Assembly (NCBI RefSeq): GCF_001487165.1
Contig: NZ_LN913006.1
Span: 2,467,220-2,531,219, forward strand
Direction: 5' to 3'
Length of the DNA: 64,000 bases
Source: Blautia massiliensis (ex Durand et al. 2017)
GTDB taxonomy: Bacteria; Bacillota; Clostridia; Lachnospirales; Lachnospiraceae
Shown here one piece after another: positions 1-8,742 of the stretch. Numbering within the stretch: position 1 is the first letter of the stretch; every line of letters begins with the position of its first letter. The notes under the pieces were generated by a model. It had not been told where the DNA came from. It did no database searches and saw nothing but the letters and a program-made list of their open reading frames with translations. Both the position numbers and the translations under genes were made by a program.

Positions 1-282
<282 letters not shown>

Positions 283-448
283 AATGTTTGATTCATTTAC
301 TCAAGACAACCGTTTGGCTATCTCTCGTTTTTACTGCTTTTGGTTTGTTTAAACCGTTCTTTAAATGTAAAGAAATTTTCGAGAATCGTATGTGTTTCAC
401 TGTTTAGTTATCAAGGTTTGTTGTGTCTGTCTCTCAGACAGCTCGTTT

Positions 449-678
449 ATTCTATCTCATCTCTTTTTGTTTGTCAAGCACTTTTTTAAGTTTTTTCAAA
501 CATTTTTGAGTTAAGATTTTGTTGCCGCTTTGTTGGCGACTCGGATACTTTATCATATCTTCTGTCTTTTGTCAACTATGAATTTCATTTTTCTGAAATT
601 CTTTTTAATTGTTTGTTTTTCAAAAACAATTATTTGCGACAGCTCAGTTATAATACCACTGGGAGTTATGCTTGTCAA
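449..678 (-). promoter_or_regulatory. Three tandem rrn promoters and 16S leader
   Basis: The 483 bp between the 16S gene and the next CDS hold three promoters pointing into the rRNA. Each has a perfect TTGACA -35 and exactly 17 bp of spacer. P1: -35 at 673-678, -10 TATTAT at 650-655. P2: -35 at 570-575, -10 TAAAGT at 547-552. P3: -35 at 472-477, -10 TAGAAT at 449-454. The remaining 160 bp up to the 16S 5' end is AT-rich leader in which I could not place a convincing boxA. Confidence 0.85.
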
Positions 679-730
679 CCATAAAATTCAATTTTTTTAA
701 AATATTTCGTTTATCCCGTTTATTAAGAAA

Positions 731-754
731 GACGCTGCCAATAAAAGCAGCGTC
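731..754 (-). terminator. Terminator of the patA-glnK-permease operon
   Basis: GACGCTGC and GCAGCGTC form an 8-bp perfect stem with an 8-nt loop, followed on the minus strand by TTTCTTAAT. It starts 12 bp after the permease stop codon and separates that operon from the rrn promoters. Confidence 0.8.
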
Positions 755-765
755 CTTCCACCACA

Positions 766-2172
766 CTATCTCCAAATCCCCTTTCTCTTCCGGATCGTAT
801 AAAACAACTCATTCTCCATCGCCATAACCTTCTGGATCGGCACACTCTTAAACACCGGCATCTTCATCCTAGTCCTGATCCACCAGAAAGAATAAACCGC
901 CAGAACCACAAAAGTGATCACCACAACCAGCCAGATCATATTCCGCTCCACCGGATCAGAAGAAATATTCAGGATCATATAACACGTCCCCGCAATACCA
1001 ACAAGCGGAAACACCGGCCCACCAGGAACCCTGAAGCTCCTCGGCACCTTCGGCATCCGCTTTCTCAGAATCAGCACATCCACATGCGCCAGCACATAAG
1101 AAATCATCCAGAACACCGAACCCACCAGGATCAGGAACGAAATAATAGAAGAAGAATCATTACTGATCAGTGCAAAAATAAAAATCGTCACACTGACAAA
1201 TACAACGCCACACCAGGGAACCCCGTGCTTATTCGTCTTCGCAAAAATCCTCGGCATCATATTCATCTTCGCCATCCCCTGGCAGATACTCGCCAGACCA
1301 TTCACCGTAGAATTCTGCGTACTCACAACTGCAAGCGCAGCCACCAAAGTCATCCAGATCTTACCTGCACTGCCAAGAAGATTTTCTCCGTAAAGCAGAT
1401 GCGGAGCCGGGGAATCCATAAGCTCCTGCCATGGCGTATAATTATGAAAACCAAACACCATGATCGACTGCACACCACAGATCAGAGCAAGACCTATGAT
1501 CATACCAAGAGGAACATTCCTCTTCGCATTCTTAACACTCTTGGAAACCGGGATCACATACTCCGCCCCGATAAATAGCCAGAACGCCGTAGCTGTAGCA
1601 GAAAACAGCTCCGAAGGCTTCGTGGCCATTGTATACGGCTGCGAAACCACCTGCCCTGTCCCCAGCTTAAGCATACCGATCAGTCCCATGATGATCATGG
1701 AACCAACCAGAAGAAACGCGACCAGATCCTGGATCTTTGCAAACATATCCACACCACGAAGATTTGCGATCATGATCACAATGGTCATGATCAGCGTATA
1801 CGCAATACTGGGAACCGGCAGCTTGATCGTCTGCGCCATCGCATAGGAAAAAATCGAAGCCTCCACACCAGAGGACAAAATATTACAGAGCAGATAACCG
1901 CCCACCATGGAGATCAGCGTGGGAAAAGGCCCCAGACATGCCAGCGTATACTGCGCCAGGCCACCCGTCGTATTCGGCATAATGGCATTCAACTCCGAAA
2001 GCGAAGCCACCGTAGTCATATTCAAAAGACACGCAATAATCATGGAAAAAATAAACACAACACCAACCGTACCTGCACCCTGCCCCAGTGAGACCAGACA
2101 GCTGGTGGCAATGACCAACCCTACTGATATAGATACAACACTTCCCAGCCCTAATTTCTTATCTTCACTCAT
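766..2172 (-). CDS. APC-superfamily amino acid/polyamine permease
   Basis: A 468-residue polytopic membrane protein of the amino acid-polyamine-organocation superfamily, with about 12 hydrophobic segments and the early glycine-rich segment (GLGSVVSISVGLVIATSC) typical of TM1 in these transporters. The frame is open upstream for 37 more codons, but I chose the Met at 2172 because TGGGAGGTGA lies 8 bp before it and the extra codons are composed of a dispersed repeat (2201-2217). It is the last gene of an operon with patA and a PII protein, so putrescine or a related amine/amino acid is the likely cargo. That specificity is inferred from context; the sequence alone does not fix it. Confidence 0.85.
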   Translation of the reverse strand: MSEDKKLGLGSVVSISVGLVIATSCLVSLGQGAGTVGVVFIFSMIIACLLNMTTVASLSELNAIMPNTTGGLAQYTLACLGPFPTLISMVGGYLLCNILSSGVEASIFSYAMAQTIKLPVPSIAYTLIMTIVIMIANLRGVDMFAKIQDLVAFLLVGSMIIMGLIGMLKLGTGQVVSQPYTMATKPSELFSATATAFWLFIGAEYVIPVSKSVKNAKRNVPLGMIIGLALICGVQSIMVFGFHNYTPWQELMDSPAPHLLYGENLLGSAGKIWMTLVAALAVVSTQNSTVNGLASICQGMAKMNMMPRIFAKTNKHGVPWCGVVFVSVTIFIFALISNDSSSIISFLILVGSVFWMISYVLAHVDVLILRKRMPKVPRSFRVPGGPVFPLVGIAGTCYMILNISSDPVERNMIWLVVVITFVVLAVYSFWWIRTRMKMPVFKSVPIQKVMAMENELFYTIRKRKGIWR

Positions 2173-2200
2173 AATCCCAGTCACCTCCCAATAAGTCAGA

Positions 2201-2217
2201 CGGATATTCGCGATCCG
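2201..2217. repeat. Dispersed palindromic element, copy 1
   Basis: CGGATATTCGCGATCCG, with arms CGGAT and ATCCG around a 7-nt centre, preceded by GTCAGA. It sits in the gap between glnK and the permease, just upstream of the permease ribosome-binding site. Other copies lie at 24642, 41331 and 47195. Confidence 0.6.
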
Positions 2218-2316
2218 CATTCGTTTAGCAGCCCAAAACAGACAACATAGAAACAGGCGAAGTTCCGCTTTATCTGCGGACACCCTCGCCTGCCATCACG
2301 ATTCTCTGCTTACCCT

Positions 2317-2661
2317 TTACAGAGCATCTACACCTTCATCACCCGTTCTTACACGGATCACATTATCAATATCGTAGATAAAAATTTTGCCATCGCCAAT
2401 ATGCCCAGTATAAAGCTCATGCTTGATCACTTCCACAATCTTATCCACCTGCTCCTTTTTTACCACAACACTGATCTGCTGCTTCGGAAGGAGCTCCATC
2501 TCGTAATTTTCATCCACCTCGTACTCACGGGTACCTTTTTCAACGCCACATCCAAGCACCTGCATAACAGTCATACCTCTGACACCGGCTTTACTAAGTG
2601 CAGATTTCAGGCTGGAAAATTTTGCAAGGCTTGTGATGACTTCTATTCTGCATAAGCTCAT
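2317..2661 (-). CDS. PII-family signal transduction protein, variant T-loop
   Basis: A 114-residue PII (GlnB/GlnK) protein. The C-terminal signature GHIGDGKIF and the anchor VIRVRTGDEG match the nucleotide-binding regions of the family. The T-loop (residues 37-60) has the same length as E. coli GlnB and keeps the tyrosine aligned with Tyr51 and the LPK motif, but the residue aligned with Gln39, which contacts Mg-ATP and 2-oxoglutarate, is glutamate (E41). PII genes usually accompany amtB; here the partners are patA upstream and an APC permease downstream. Such proteins sense 2-oxoglutarate and ATP/ADP and bind transporters or enzymes, so control of the adjacent permease or aminotransferase is plausible. 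Confidence 0.88.
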   Translation of the reverse strand: MSLCRIEVITSLAKFSSLKSALSKAGVRGMTVMQVLGCGVEKGTREYEVDENYEMELLPKQQISVVVKKEQVDKIVEVIKHELYTGHIGDGKIFIYDIDNVIRVRTGDEGVDAL

Positions 2662-2839
2662 CTTATAATATCATCCCTTTCTGAAAAAATACATTGATCA
2701 TTAACTCAGATATTCACGTCTATCTCTGCAGCATATCCATCAATATAAATGCTTTGTAATTCATTCAGAAAAGACATCAGCCCAGCTAAGCCGATGCCTT
2801 TCCGCATAAAAAATACTCTCTGTAAAATTCTGTCTTATC

Positions 2840-4210
2840 TTATACATTAAGTTCTTTCTTTGTATCAGCAAGAGCCTCGTCCATTCTGGAGATAACATCC
2901 TTGATATCCTGTTCGGAGATAACAGCTGTAGGCTCGAAACGGATGGTTTTCGCATTAACAAGTGTTCCTGCTGTCATGACACGTCTTGCAAACAGACCCT
3001 TTGCAGTCTCATAGCCAAGCTCACATGTATGGAACTCAACTGCAAGCATAAGACCTGTACCACGAACCTCCTGGATGATCTCAGGATATTTTTCCGCAAG
3101 GCTCTGAAGTCCTGCTTTCAGGATCTCACCTTTACTTTTGCAGACACCCGGGATATCATTTTCAAGCATATATTTGATAGTTGCGATAGCTGCTGCACAG
3201 CATACCGGGTTTCCGCCAAATGTAGGAGAGCCAAGAAGCCATGGGTTGTCGATCAGATCCTGAACCCACATCTTCGGTTTACAGATGATACCTGTGATCG
3301 GCATGATACCGCCGCCGAAAGCTTTACCATATGTCATGATATCCGGTGTAACACCCTCTGCCTCACATCTCCACATTGTACCGGTACGTCCCATACCTGT
3401 CTGGATTTCATCAAAGATCAGCGCCACACCTGTCTCATCACAGATCTCACGAACCTCCTGAAGGTATCCTGCCGGAGGAACGATAACGCCAGCCTCGCCC
3501 TGGATCGGCTCAAGGATCACACCGGCAACCTTCTCTCCAACTGCCTGAAGGTTCTTGATCGCTTTTCTTACATCATCTGCAATACCATACTGCACATGCT
3601 GTACCTGCTGTACCATCGGAATATAAGGAGTACGGTATGTACTTTTACCACCCATGGAGATTGCACCCATGCTCTTGCCATGGAAAGCACCTACTGTGGA
3701 AATGAACCATCTTCCGCCGGTTGCGATACGTGCAAGCTTCAGAGCCATCTCAACGGCCTCTGCACCGCCGTTTGTGAAGAAGCAGTACTGCAGGTCGCCA
3801 GGTGTGATATCTGCAAGTGCTTTTGCAAGATATCCACGAAGCGGATCAAGAAGTTCCTGAGAATGAAGTGCCTGATGATCAAGCTGCGCTTTTACGGTTT
3901 TCAGAATCTCCGGATTTCTGTGACCACAGGTGTAAATACCGAAGCCGCCAAGACAGTCGATAAATTTTTCTCCGTTCAGTCCATAGCAATAAGCTCCTTC
4001 ATCCTGCCACTCAAGAACTGCACCCTGCTCAGAGTCAGAAGAAACAGATTTACGGTATTTCAGCCAGCCCGGGCTTACATAGTTGTCAAAATGATCGATG
4101 GTATCTGCCACCATCTGTTTTTTCTCCTCTGCCGGAATATCTTTCATATCTGTGTTGATCAGTCCGATCACTCTATCAAGATCTTTGATTACCTGTTCGC
4201 TCTTTGCCAT
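2840..4210 (-). CDS. patA: Putrescine aminotransferase (class III, PLP)
   Basis: A 456-residue class III aminotransferase that closely follows E. coli PatA/YgjG along its length: an N-terminal NPGWLKYRKSV-like segment (here SPGWLKYRKSV), FIDCLGGFGIYTCGHRNP, LHSQELLDPLR, GAFHGKSMGA, LEPIQGEAGV, IFDEIQTGMGRTG and the PLP lysine in TYGKAFGGG. PatA transfers an amino group from putrescine (also cadaverine) to 2-oxoglutarate, giving 4-aminobutanal and glutamate. An upstream in-frame Met exists, but the Met at 4210 follows GAGAGGGAATGTATT and begins the conserved protein. It is the first gene of a three-gene operon with its own promoter and leader terminator. Confidence 0.9.
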   Translation of the reverse strand: MAKSEQVIKDLDRVIGLINTDMKDIPAEEKKQMVADTIDHFDNYVSPGWLKYRKSVSSDSEQGAVLEWQDEGAYCYGLNGEKFIDCLGGFGIYTCGHRNPEILKTVKAQLDHQALHSQELLDPLRGYLAKALADITPGDLQYCFFTNGGAEAVEMALKLARIATGGRWFISTVGAFHGKSMGAISMGGKSTYRTPYIPMVQQVQHVQYGIADDVRKAIKNLQAVGEKVAGVILEPIQGEAGVIVPPAGYLQEVREICDETGVALIFDEIQTGMGRTGTMWRCEAEGVTPDIMTYGKAFGGGIMPITGIICKPKMWVQDLIDNPWLLGSPTFGGNPVCCAAAIATIKYMLENDIPGVCKSKGEILKAGLQSLAEKYPEIIQEVRGTGLMLAVEFHTCELGYETAKGLFARRVMTAGTLVNAKTIRFEPTAVISEQDIKDVISRMDEALADTKKELNV

Positions 4211-4277
4211 AATACATTCCCTCTCTTTCTGAAAATCATCCCGCGATCTGCCTCTGCATCCTGCGTTCATTCTGGTA

Positions 4278-4328
4278 AAAAAACAGGCGCATTCGCTGTA
4301 TTTCTACAACAAATGCGCCTTTGCATTT
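4278..4328 (-). promoter_or_regulatory. Leader terminator with alternative antiterminator before patA
   Basis: On the minus strand AGGCGCATT (4312-4320) and AATGCGCCT (4285-4293) pair over 9 bp; inside the loop TGTA and TACA pair around a GAAA tetraloop; GTTTTTTTACC follows. This intrinsic terminator lies between the patA promoter and start codon. The upstream AAATGC (complement of 4323-4328) can pair with GCATTT (complement of 4311-4316), which uses the 5' arm of the terminator and would exclude it. This is the arrangement of a transcription attenuator; no known riboswitch aptamer was recognised. Confidence 0.6.
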
Positions 4329-4355
4329 CGTTTAATTGTTTTTTGAATTGCCTAT

Positions 4356-4384
4356 ATTGTACCCCGGTCAGCCAATGTGTACAA
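4356..4384 (-). promoter_or_regulatory. Promoter of the patA operon
   Basis: -35 TTGTAC (complement of 4379-4384), 17-bp spacer, -10 TACAAT (complement of 4356-4361). Transcription would start near 4348, giving a leader of about 138 nt that includes the terminator hairpin. Confidence 0.75.
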
Positions 4385-4450
4385 TTCTTAATTTCTGGCT
4401 GTTTATGATTAGTTTCTGGTAGGCATACTTGTTTTTAAGTATATCTCTTC

Positions 4451-5200
4451 TCAGTTTCTCTCGAAATTATCTGCAATATACTCTACGATCGGTGCAGGAT
4501 CTTCCAGACTGTGCGGATGATGGTCACAGTCCGGTTTTACGATCACTTTGATCTGGCCGCCGTTTTCCTCATAATATCTGACCAGATTGGCACCGTTTTC
4601 CTGATAAGGCACAACACTGTCAACCGCACCCGCTACCAGCATGATCCTGATCCCCGCTTTAAGAAGCTGAGGCATTTTGTCCAGAGGATTCCCCCTAAAC
4701 TCCAGAGCATTCTCATCTGTGAGATGATAAACTGCCTTACACTCTTCCCATTCTTTCGAATAACGCTCACTTGCTCCATATCCTCCCGGCCAGCTCGTCA
4801 CATTCATAACCGGCGCATCCAGATACAGCGTGGAGATCGTTTCAGGATTTTTCACCGTATAATTGACAGAATAAAGACCGCCTCGGCTGAAGCCGAAAAG
4901 ATCTGCTTTTTTATTAAGGCCTTCTTCCTCTGTGATATACTGATAAAACATTTCCATAAGGCTTATGGATTCCGGGCATCCGTACATGTCGCTGATCATC
5001 ATATATGCAATATGCCAGCCTTTTTCAAGAAGTGCTCTGTCTGCATAATCAAAAGCTCCGAAAAACTCTGCGCGCCATACCCATGGTTTTCCCGGATGCA
5101 CTTCTTTCGGCATGACCAGGATACACTCATGGCCATCCAGTTTAAAATCCTTTCTCTGATATCCTTCCCATTCGGAGATCCTAACTTCTTCTGCTTTCAT
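4451..5200 (-). CDS. Alpha/beta-fold hydrolase
   Basis: A 249-residue alpha/beta hydrolase. The nucleophile elbow is GFSRGG (serine of a G-x-S-x-G motif), the acid is probably the Asp in AGAVDSVVP, and the histidine lies in DCDHHPHS near the C terminus. I placed the start at 5200, where GGAGG precedes the ATG by 7 bp, rather than at the upstream Met. No signal peptide is seen, so the protein is cytoplasmic. It lies just downstream of the sugar ABC operon but beyond that operon's terminator. An esterase or deacetylase acting on a sugar ester is conceivable but not supported by a specific motif. Confidence 0.75.
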   Translation of the reverse strand: MKAEEVRISEWEGYQRKDFKLDGHECILVMPKEVHPGKPWVWRAEFFGAFDYADRALLEKGWHIAYMMISDMYGCPESISLMEMFYQYITEEEGLNKKADLFGFSRGGLYSVNYTVKNPETISTLYLDAPVMNVTSWPGGYGASERYSKEWEECKAVYHLTDENALEFRGNPLDKMPQLLKAGIRIMLVAGAVDSVVPYQENGANLVRYYEENGGQIKVIVKPDCDHHPHSLEDPAPIVEYIADNFERN

Positions 5201-5273
5201 TCCATTACCTCCATTATTCATGCCCACACAAGCCACTGCTGCATAAGCTCTTCACAATCCACAGTTTGAAAAT

Positions 5274-5297
5274 GCCGCCTCCCTCAAAGGAGACGGC
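5274..5297 (-). terminator. Terminator of the sugar ABC operon
   Basis: GCCGCCTCC and GGAGACGGC form a 9-position stem with one mismatch and a short loop; the minus strand continues with ATTTTC. It lies 41 bp beyond the binding-protein stop codon. Confidence 0.65.
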
Positions 5298-5338
5298 ATC
5301 CAGACATCCGCATCAGCAGACATGTTTATTCTTTTTTA

Positions 5339-6595
5339 TTACCACTGGCACGGCTCAAAGTCTGCTGTGTTCTCAGAAGTAACAACGTCTGTTCTCAGAT
5401 AGTTTACACGGTTTACATCAATGCCACAGAACCACTCGGAGATTGTACGAACTGCAAGACCAGCATCACCCTGGCAGGTCTGATAGGACATACCATAAAG
5501 TTTTCCGTCTTTTACAAGATCAAGACCCTGTTTGGAGATACCAGCTGCAACGATTACGATATCGTCACGTCCTGCTGCCTCGCAAGCCTCAGCTGCACCG
5601 ATAGCCTGGTCAGAGTCATCTGCAAGAACGATAGCATTTAATTTATCGCCATATTTTGTGATCCAGTCGGATACGACCTGTTTAACCTTGGAAGCCTCAA
5701 ATCCAGGAGACTGGATATCAAGTGTCTCGATATCCGGATATTTCTCAGCAAGCTCTGTCATAGGTCCATAGCAGCGTGCATAGTAAGGAGATCCACCTAC
5801 GTTATGTGTAATGTAAGCAACTCCTCCTTTGCCTTCCATCTTCTCGCCAAGCATATCGGCAAGTGTTCTCATCTGGTACCAGTCATTCGGGCCAGTGTAG
5901 GAAATGATGTAGTTCATAGCTTCTGCTTCTGGTGTTGTATTTACACAGAATGCCGGGATTCCAGCGTCTGTGATCTTCTTGAACTGCTGTGTTGCATGGT
6001 CAGCGGAAAGCGGAATCAATGCGATTGCATCCGGATGCTCGTTGATCGCCTGGTCAATGTAGCTGTCCTGATTTCCCTGATCCCAGTTTGGATCATAAAC
6101 AGTTACTTCCATTCCGACTGCATCACATGCTTTCTGGAAAGCCTCTGTGTAGCATGTTGTCCAGGCATGTGCACCATGAACGATCAGGATAACTTTTTTG
6201 CCTTCCTGTCCATCTGCCGGTGACTCCGGGAATTTTGCATCATTTGCCTCGTCCCAGTCAAGATACTCTTTGTAATGCCAGTGATTGGCATCTGTCTCTT
6301 CGTAATTGTCTTCACAATATGCAGCATCTCCGTCTACTTCCGGAACATCGAAGCTAAGCGGTGCTTCCATCATGAGATGGTCATCTGTTGTTTTTAATGT
6401 TTTTTCTGCTTCCTGCAGTTTGTCGTAAGAATCTTTTGCAGCGTCCGGAACTTCTACTGCTTCCTCTTCTGCACTCTCATCACTTGCCTCTGCCTCAGTT
6501 GCCTGGGCGTCTGTGTTCTCCTCTGCAAATGCTACAGACCCCGTACCTAACAACATAGCACCACATAACAGAACCGCCAGTCTCTTTTTCATCAT
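5339..6595 (-). CDS. Sugar ABC transporter substrate-binding protein (ribose type)
   Basis: A 418-residue periplasmic-binding-protein-like protein of the RbsB class (Peripla_BP_4). Residues 1-24 form a signal peptide ending VAFA, followed by an acidic Glu/Asp/Ala-rich stretch to about residue 55 and then the two-lobed domain from about residue 130 (KKVILIVHGAHAWTTCY, NPDAIALIPLSADH-like segments). There is no lipobox near the cleavage site, which is odd for a Gram-positive binding protein. It is the last gene of the ATPase-permease-permease-binding protein operon, 84 bp after the second permease with its own strong ribosome-binding site. It should bind the imported sugar or sugar derivative outside the cell. 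Confidence 0.88.
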   Translation of the reverse strand: MMKKRLAVLLCGAMLLGTGSVAFAEENTDAQATEAEASDESAEEEAVEVPDAAKDSYDKLQEAEKTLKTTDDHLMMEAPLSFDVPEVDGDAAYCEDNYEETDANHWHYKEYLDWDEANDAKFPESPADGQEGKKVILIVHGAHAWTTCYTEAFQKACDAVGMEVTVYDPNWDQGNQDSYIDQAINEHPDAIALIPLSADHATQQFKKITDAGIPAFCVNTTPEAEAMNYIISYTGPNDWYQMRTLADMLGEKMEGKGGVAYITHNVGGSPYYARCYGPMTELAEKYPDIETLDIQSPGFEASKVKQVVSDWITKYGDKLNAIVLADDSDQAIGAAEACEAAGRDDIVIVAAGISKQGLDLVKDGKLYGMSYQTCQGDAGLAVRTISEWFCGIDVNRVNYLRTDVVTSENTADFEPCQW

Positions 6596-6679
6596 GTTTT
6601 CTTCCTCCTATACCTTATATAGTTTTTATTTTATTAAAAGCTCCCTCCGCTTTTAATTTCCCCTATTATTTTTCATTAC

Positions 6680-7705
6680 TTATTTTGCACCTTTCATCTC
6701 TTTGAGATGTTCCAGATGAAGATTCGGACGACGTCCAAGGATCTTATCTTTATTGTATTTTGCAACTGTCTCATAGATCAGGCAAAGCACAAGTGCTGCA
6801 CCGATAACCAGTACCTGAAGCTCTGTGGATTTACAGAGAGATTTCAGGAACGCGATCATCAGAAGAGAAATGTAGGTCCAGCCTACGCTTCCTTTGCCGC
6901 CGTAGATATCTGTTCCACCGATAACAGTTGCTGTAAATGCCATATAGAAAGGTGAGATTCCTTTTTCACCCATGGTTACATTCGCCGCGCCGGAATAGAT
7001 TCCGTTCAATGCTCCGCCAAGTCCTGCTGCAAGTCCGGAAATGATAAATGCTGCTATTACAACACGGTCACTGTGGATACCTGCAAGCCATGCTGTCTCT
7101 GCATTGCCACCTACCATATGGATATTTCTTCCAAGTCTTGTGTAACGAAGAATTACAATTACCAGGATTACAAAAAGTGTTGTGATAATAAAGTACGTTG
7201 AGAATGGAAGAAATGGAAGCAGCTGATTATTCAGCTTCTCATTCAGATCATAATCTCTTCCGATACTCAGCTCACTTCCGTTACAGTACACATACATGAT
7301 TCCCTTGAGAACCAGCTGCATACCGATACTTGCGATAAATGCGTGGATCTTCAGCTTTGTAACAAGCAGTCCCATGATCAGGCCGTTTACAACACCCATC
7401 AGAGCACCGATGAGAATGCAGATTGCCCACGGAAGCTTCTGGTTGCTGTGAAGCCCAAGTGTAAGAAGTGCTGCAAAGGTTGACATGTACATAACTGTCA
7501 TATCCATATGCCCTGCAATGAGGACGATAGTAAATCCAAGTCCCAGCCAGATAACAAGACTTCCGTTACCTGTTACTGCCCGGATATTGTAGGCTGTATA
7601 GAAATTGTCCACAAACAGTCCACAGAAAAGTACGATCGCAAGTAATAAAAATGCGCGGTTTTTGTTGATCATTGCTGCATTCAGCTTAAATTTCTTCTCC
7701 ATCAT
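6680..7705 (-). CDS. Sugar ABC transporter permease (RbsC type), second
   Basis: A 341-residue inner-membrane permease of the BPD_transp_2 family (RbsC, YtfT, YjfF). It has about ten hydrophobic segments and the family loop AAGLGGALNGIYSG, GGTDIYGGKGSVGWT, the conserved stretch facing the ATPase. Its ATG overlaps the stop codon of the first permease by 4 bp (ATGA), so the two are translationally coupled and probably form a heterodimeric channel. Confidence 0.9.
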   Translation of the reverse strand: MMEKKFKLNAAMINKNRAFLLLAIVLFCGLFVDNFYTAYNIRAVTGNGSLVIWLGLGFTIVLIAGHMDMTVMYMSTFAALLTLGLHSNQKLPWAICILIGALMGVVNGLIMGLLVTKLKIHAFIASIGMQLVLKGIMYVYCNGSELSIGRDYDLNEKLNNQLLPFLPFSTYFIITTLFVILVIVILRYTRLGRNIHMVGGNAETAWLAGIHSDRVVIAAFIISGLAAGLGGALNGIYSGAANVTMGEKGISPFYMAFTATVIGGTDIYGGKGSVGWTYISLLMIAFLKSLCKSTELQVLVIGAALVLCLIYETVAKYNKDKILGRRPNLHLEHLKEMKGAK

Positions 7706-8742
7706 GCTTTACCCAACTTTCTGTTTGAATGTGTGTTTAACCATACGATGAACAGGAATACGATACCCTGGACAAGATACTTGGTGTATGTCCCAAGACC
7801 GATCCAGGAAAGAATATTGTTGAGGATACCATAAGCAAGAACACCACCGAAGGTTCCAACAATACTTCCTTTTCCACCGTTCAGGGAAACGCCACCCAGA
7901 AGGATCGCAGTCAGAGCATCAAAATCATAACCGGTTCCGTTTTCGTAGGAAGCACATTTTCTGAGAGCTGCATAAAAGATACCAGCTGTTGCGCTGCAGA
8001 GACCATTGATCACATATGCGATAATGATCTGTTTTGTACAGTTGATTCCTGAAAATTTCGCTACTTCATAATTGGTACCGATGATCTTCAGTTTCTGTCC
8101 GAATGCTGTTTTTGTGTGAATCACCCATGAGATCACAAACATAACCAGCATAACGATTGCCATCAGGGAGATTGCTCCACCGATATAGGTTCTGGAAATC
8201 GCGTAAAACTTTTCAGCAGATGACTGCATGCTCTCTTTCGCGATATCCTCTGCGTAGAGCATTTTTCCCTGCCATACTACTCGTATGACACCGGATATCA
8301 AAAGATTTACCGCCAGTGTCCAGATGATGGCGTTGGCTCTCATCTTACCGATCATGAAACCGTTGATCAGACCGATCAGGGCACCTGCAAGAAGTCCTGC
8401 AATAATAGATCCCACAAAACCGAAGTTAATGCACTGTACTGCCATAACTCCGCCGAATGCCATTGTGATCGGCACAGACATATCTGTCATGTTTCCTGAA
8501 TATGTAACGTAGAACAGTCCTGCACAGACCATACCGGTCAGGGCTACTGCTTCCAGAATAGACTGGATATTACTTTTTCCGAAGAACTGTCCTTTCGAAA
8601 TGATCATTCCCAGAATGATAAGTCCTGCAACAATGATCCAGATGCCAAGCTGATTAAAGATCAGGCTGGCTTTGTTGATCTCTGTTTTTCTTGTATCTAC
8701 CTTTGGAGCGGCAGTATTTCCATTTTTATTTACTTCTGACAT
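7702..8742 (-). CDS. Sugar ABC transporter permease (RbsC type), first
   Basis: A 346-residue BPD_transp_2 permease, paralogous to its neighbour. A hydrophilic N-terminal tail of about 25 residues precedes the hydrophobic segments, and the motif LLGGVSLNGGKGSIVGTFGG near residue 280 is the RbsC-type coupling region. It overlaps the end of the ATPase gene by 13 bp. Two different permeases, as in YtfT/YjfF, rather than a homodimer, suggest a substrate that is not plain ribose. Confidence 0.9.
   Translation of the reverse strand: MSEVNKNGNTAAPKVDTRKTEINKASLIFNQLGIWIIVAGLIILGMIISKGQFFGKSNIQSILEAVALTGMVCAGLFYVTYSGNMTDMSVPITMAFGGVMAVQCINFGFVGSIIAGLLAGALIGLINGFMIGKMRANAIIWTLAVNLLISGVIRVVWQGKMLYAEDIAKESMQSSAEKFYAISRTYIGGAISLMAIVMLVMFVISWVIHTKTAFGQKLKIIGTNYEVAKFSGINCTKQIIIAYVINGLCSATAGIFYAALRKCASYENGTGYDFDALTAILLGGVSLNGGKGSIVGTFGGVLAYGILNNILSWIGLGTYTKYLVQGIVFLFIVWLNTHSNRKLGKA

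Noticed and set aside
3029..4408. A 459-codon open frame on the plus strand opposite patA
   Set aside because: The opposite strand encodes a full, conserved aminotransferase; the plus-strand translation is cysteine- and histidine-rich with no recognisable domain and no ribosome-binding site.
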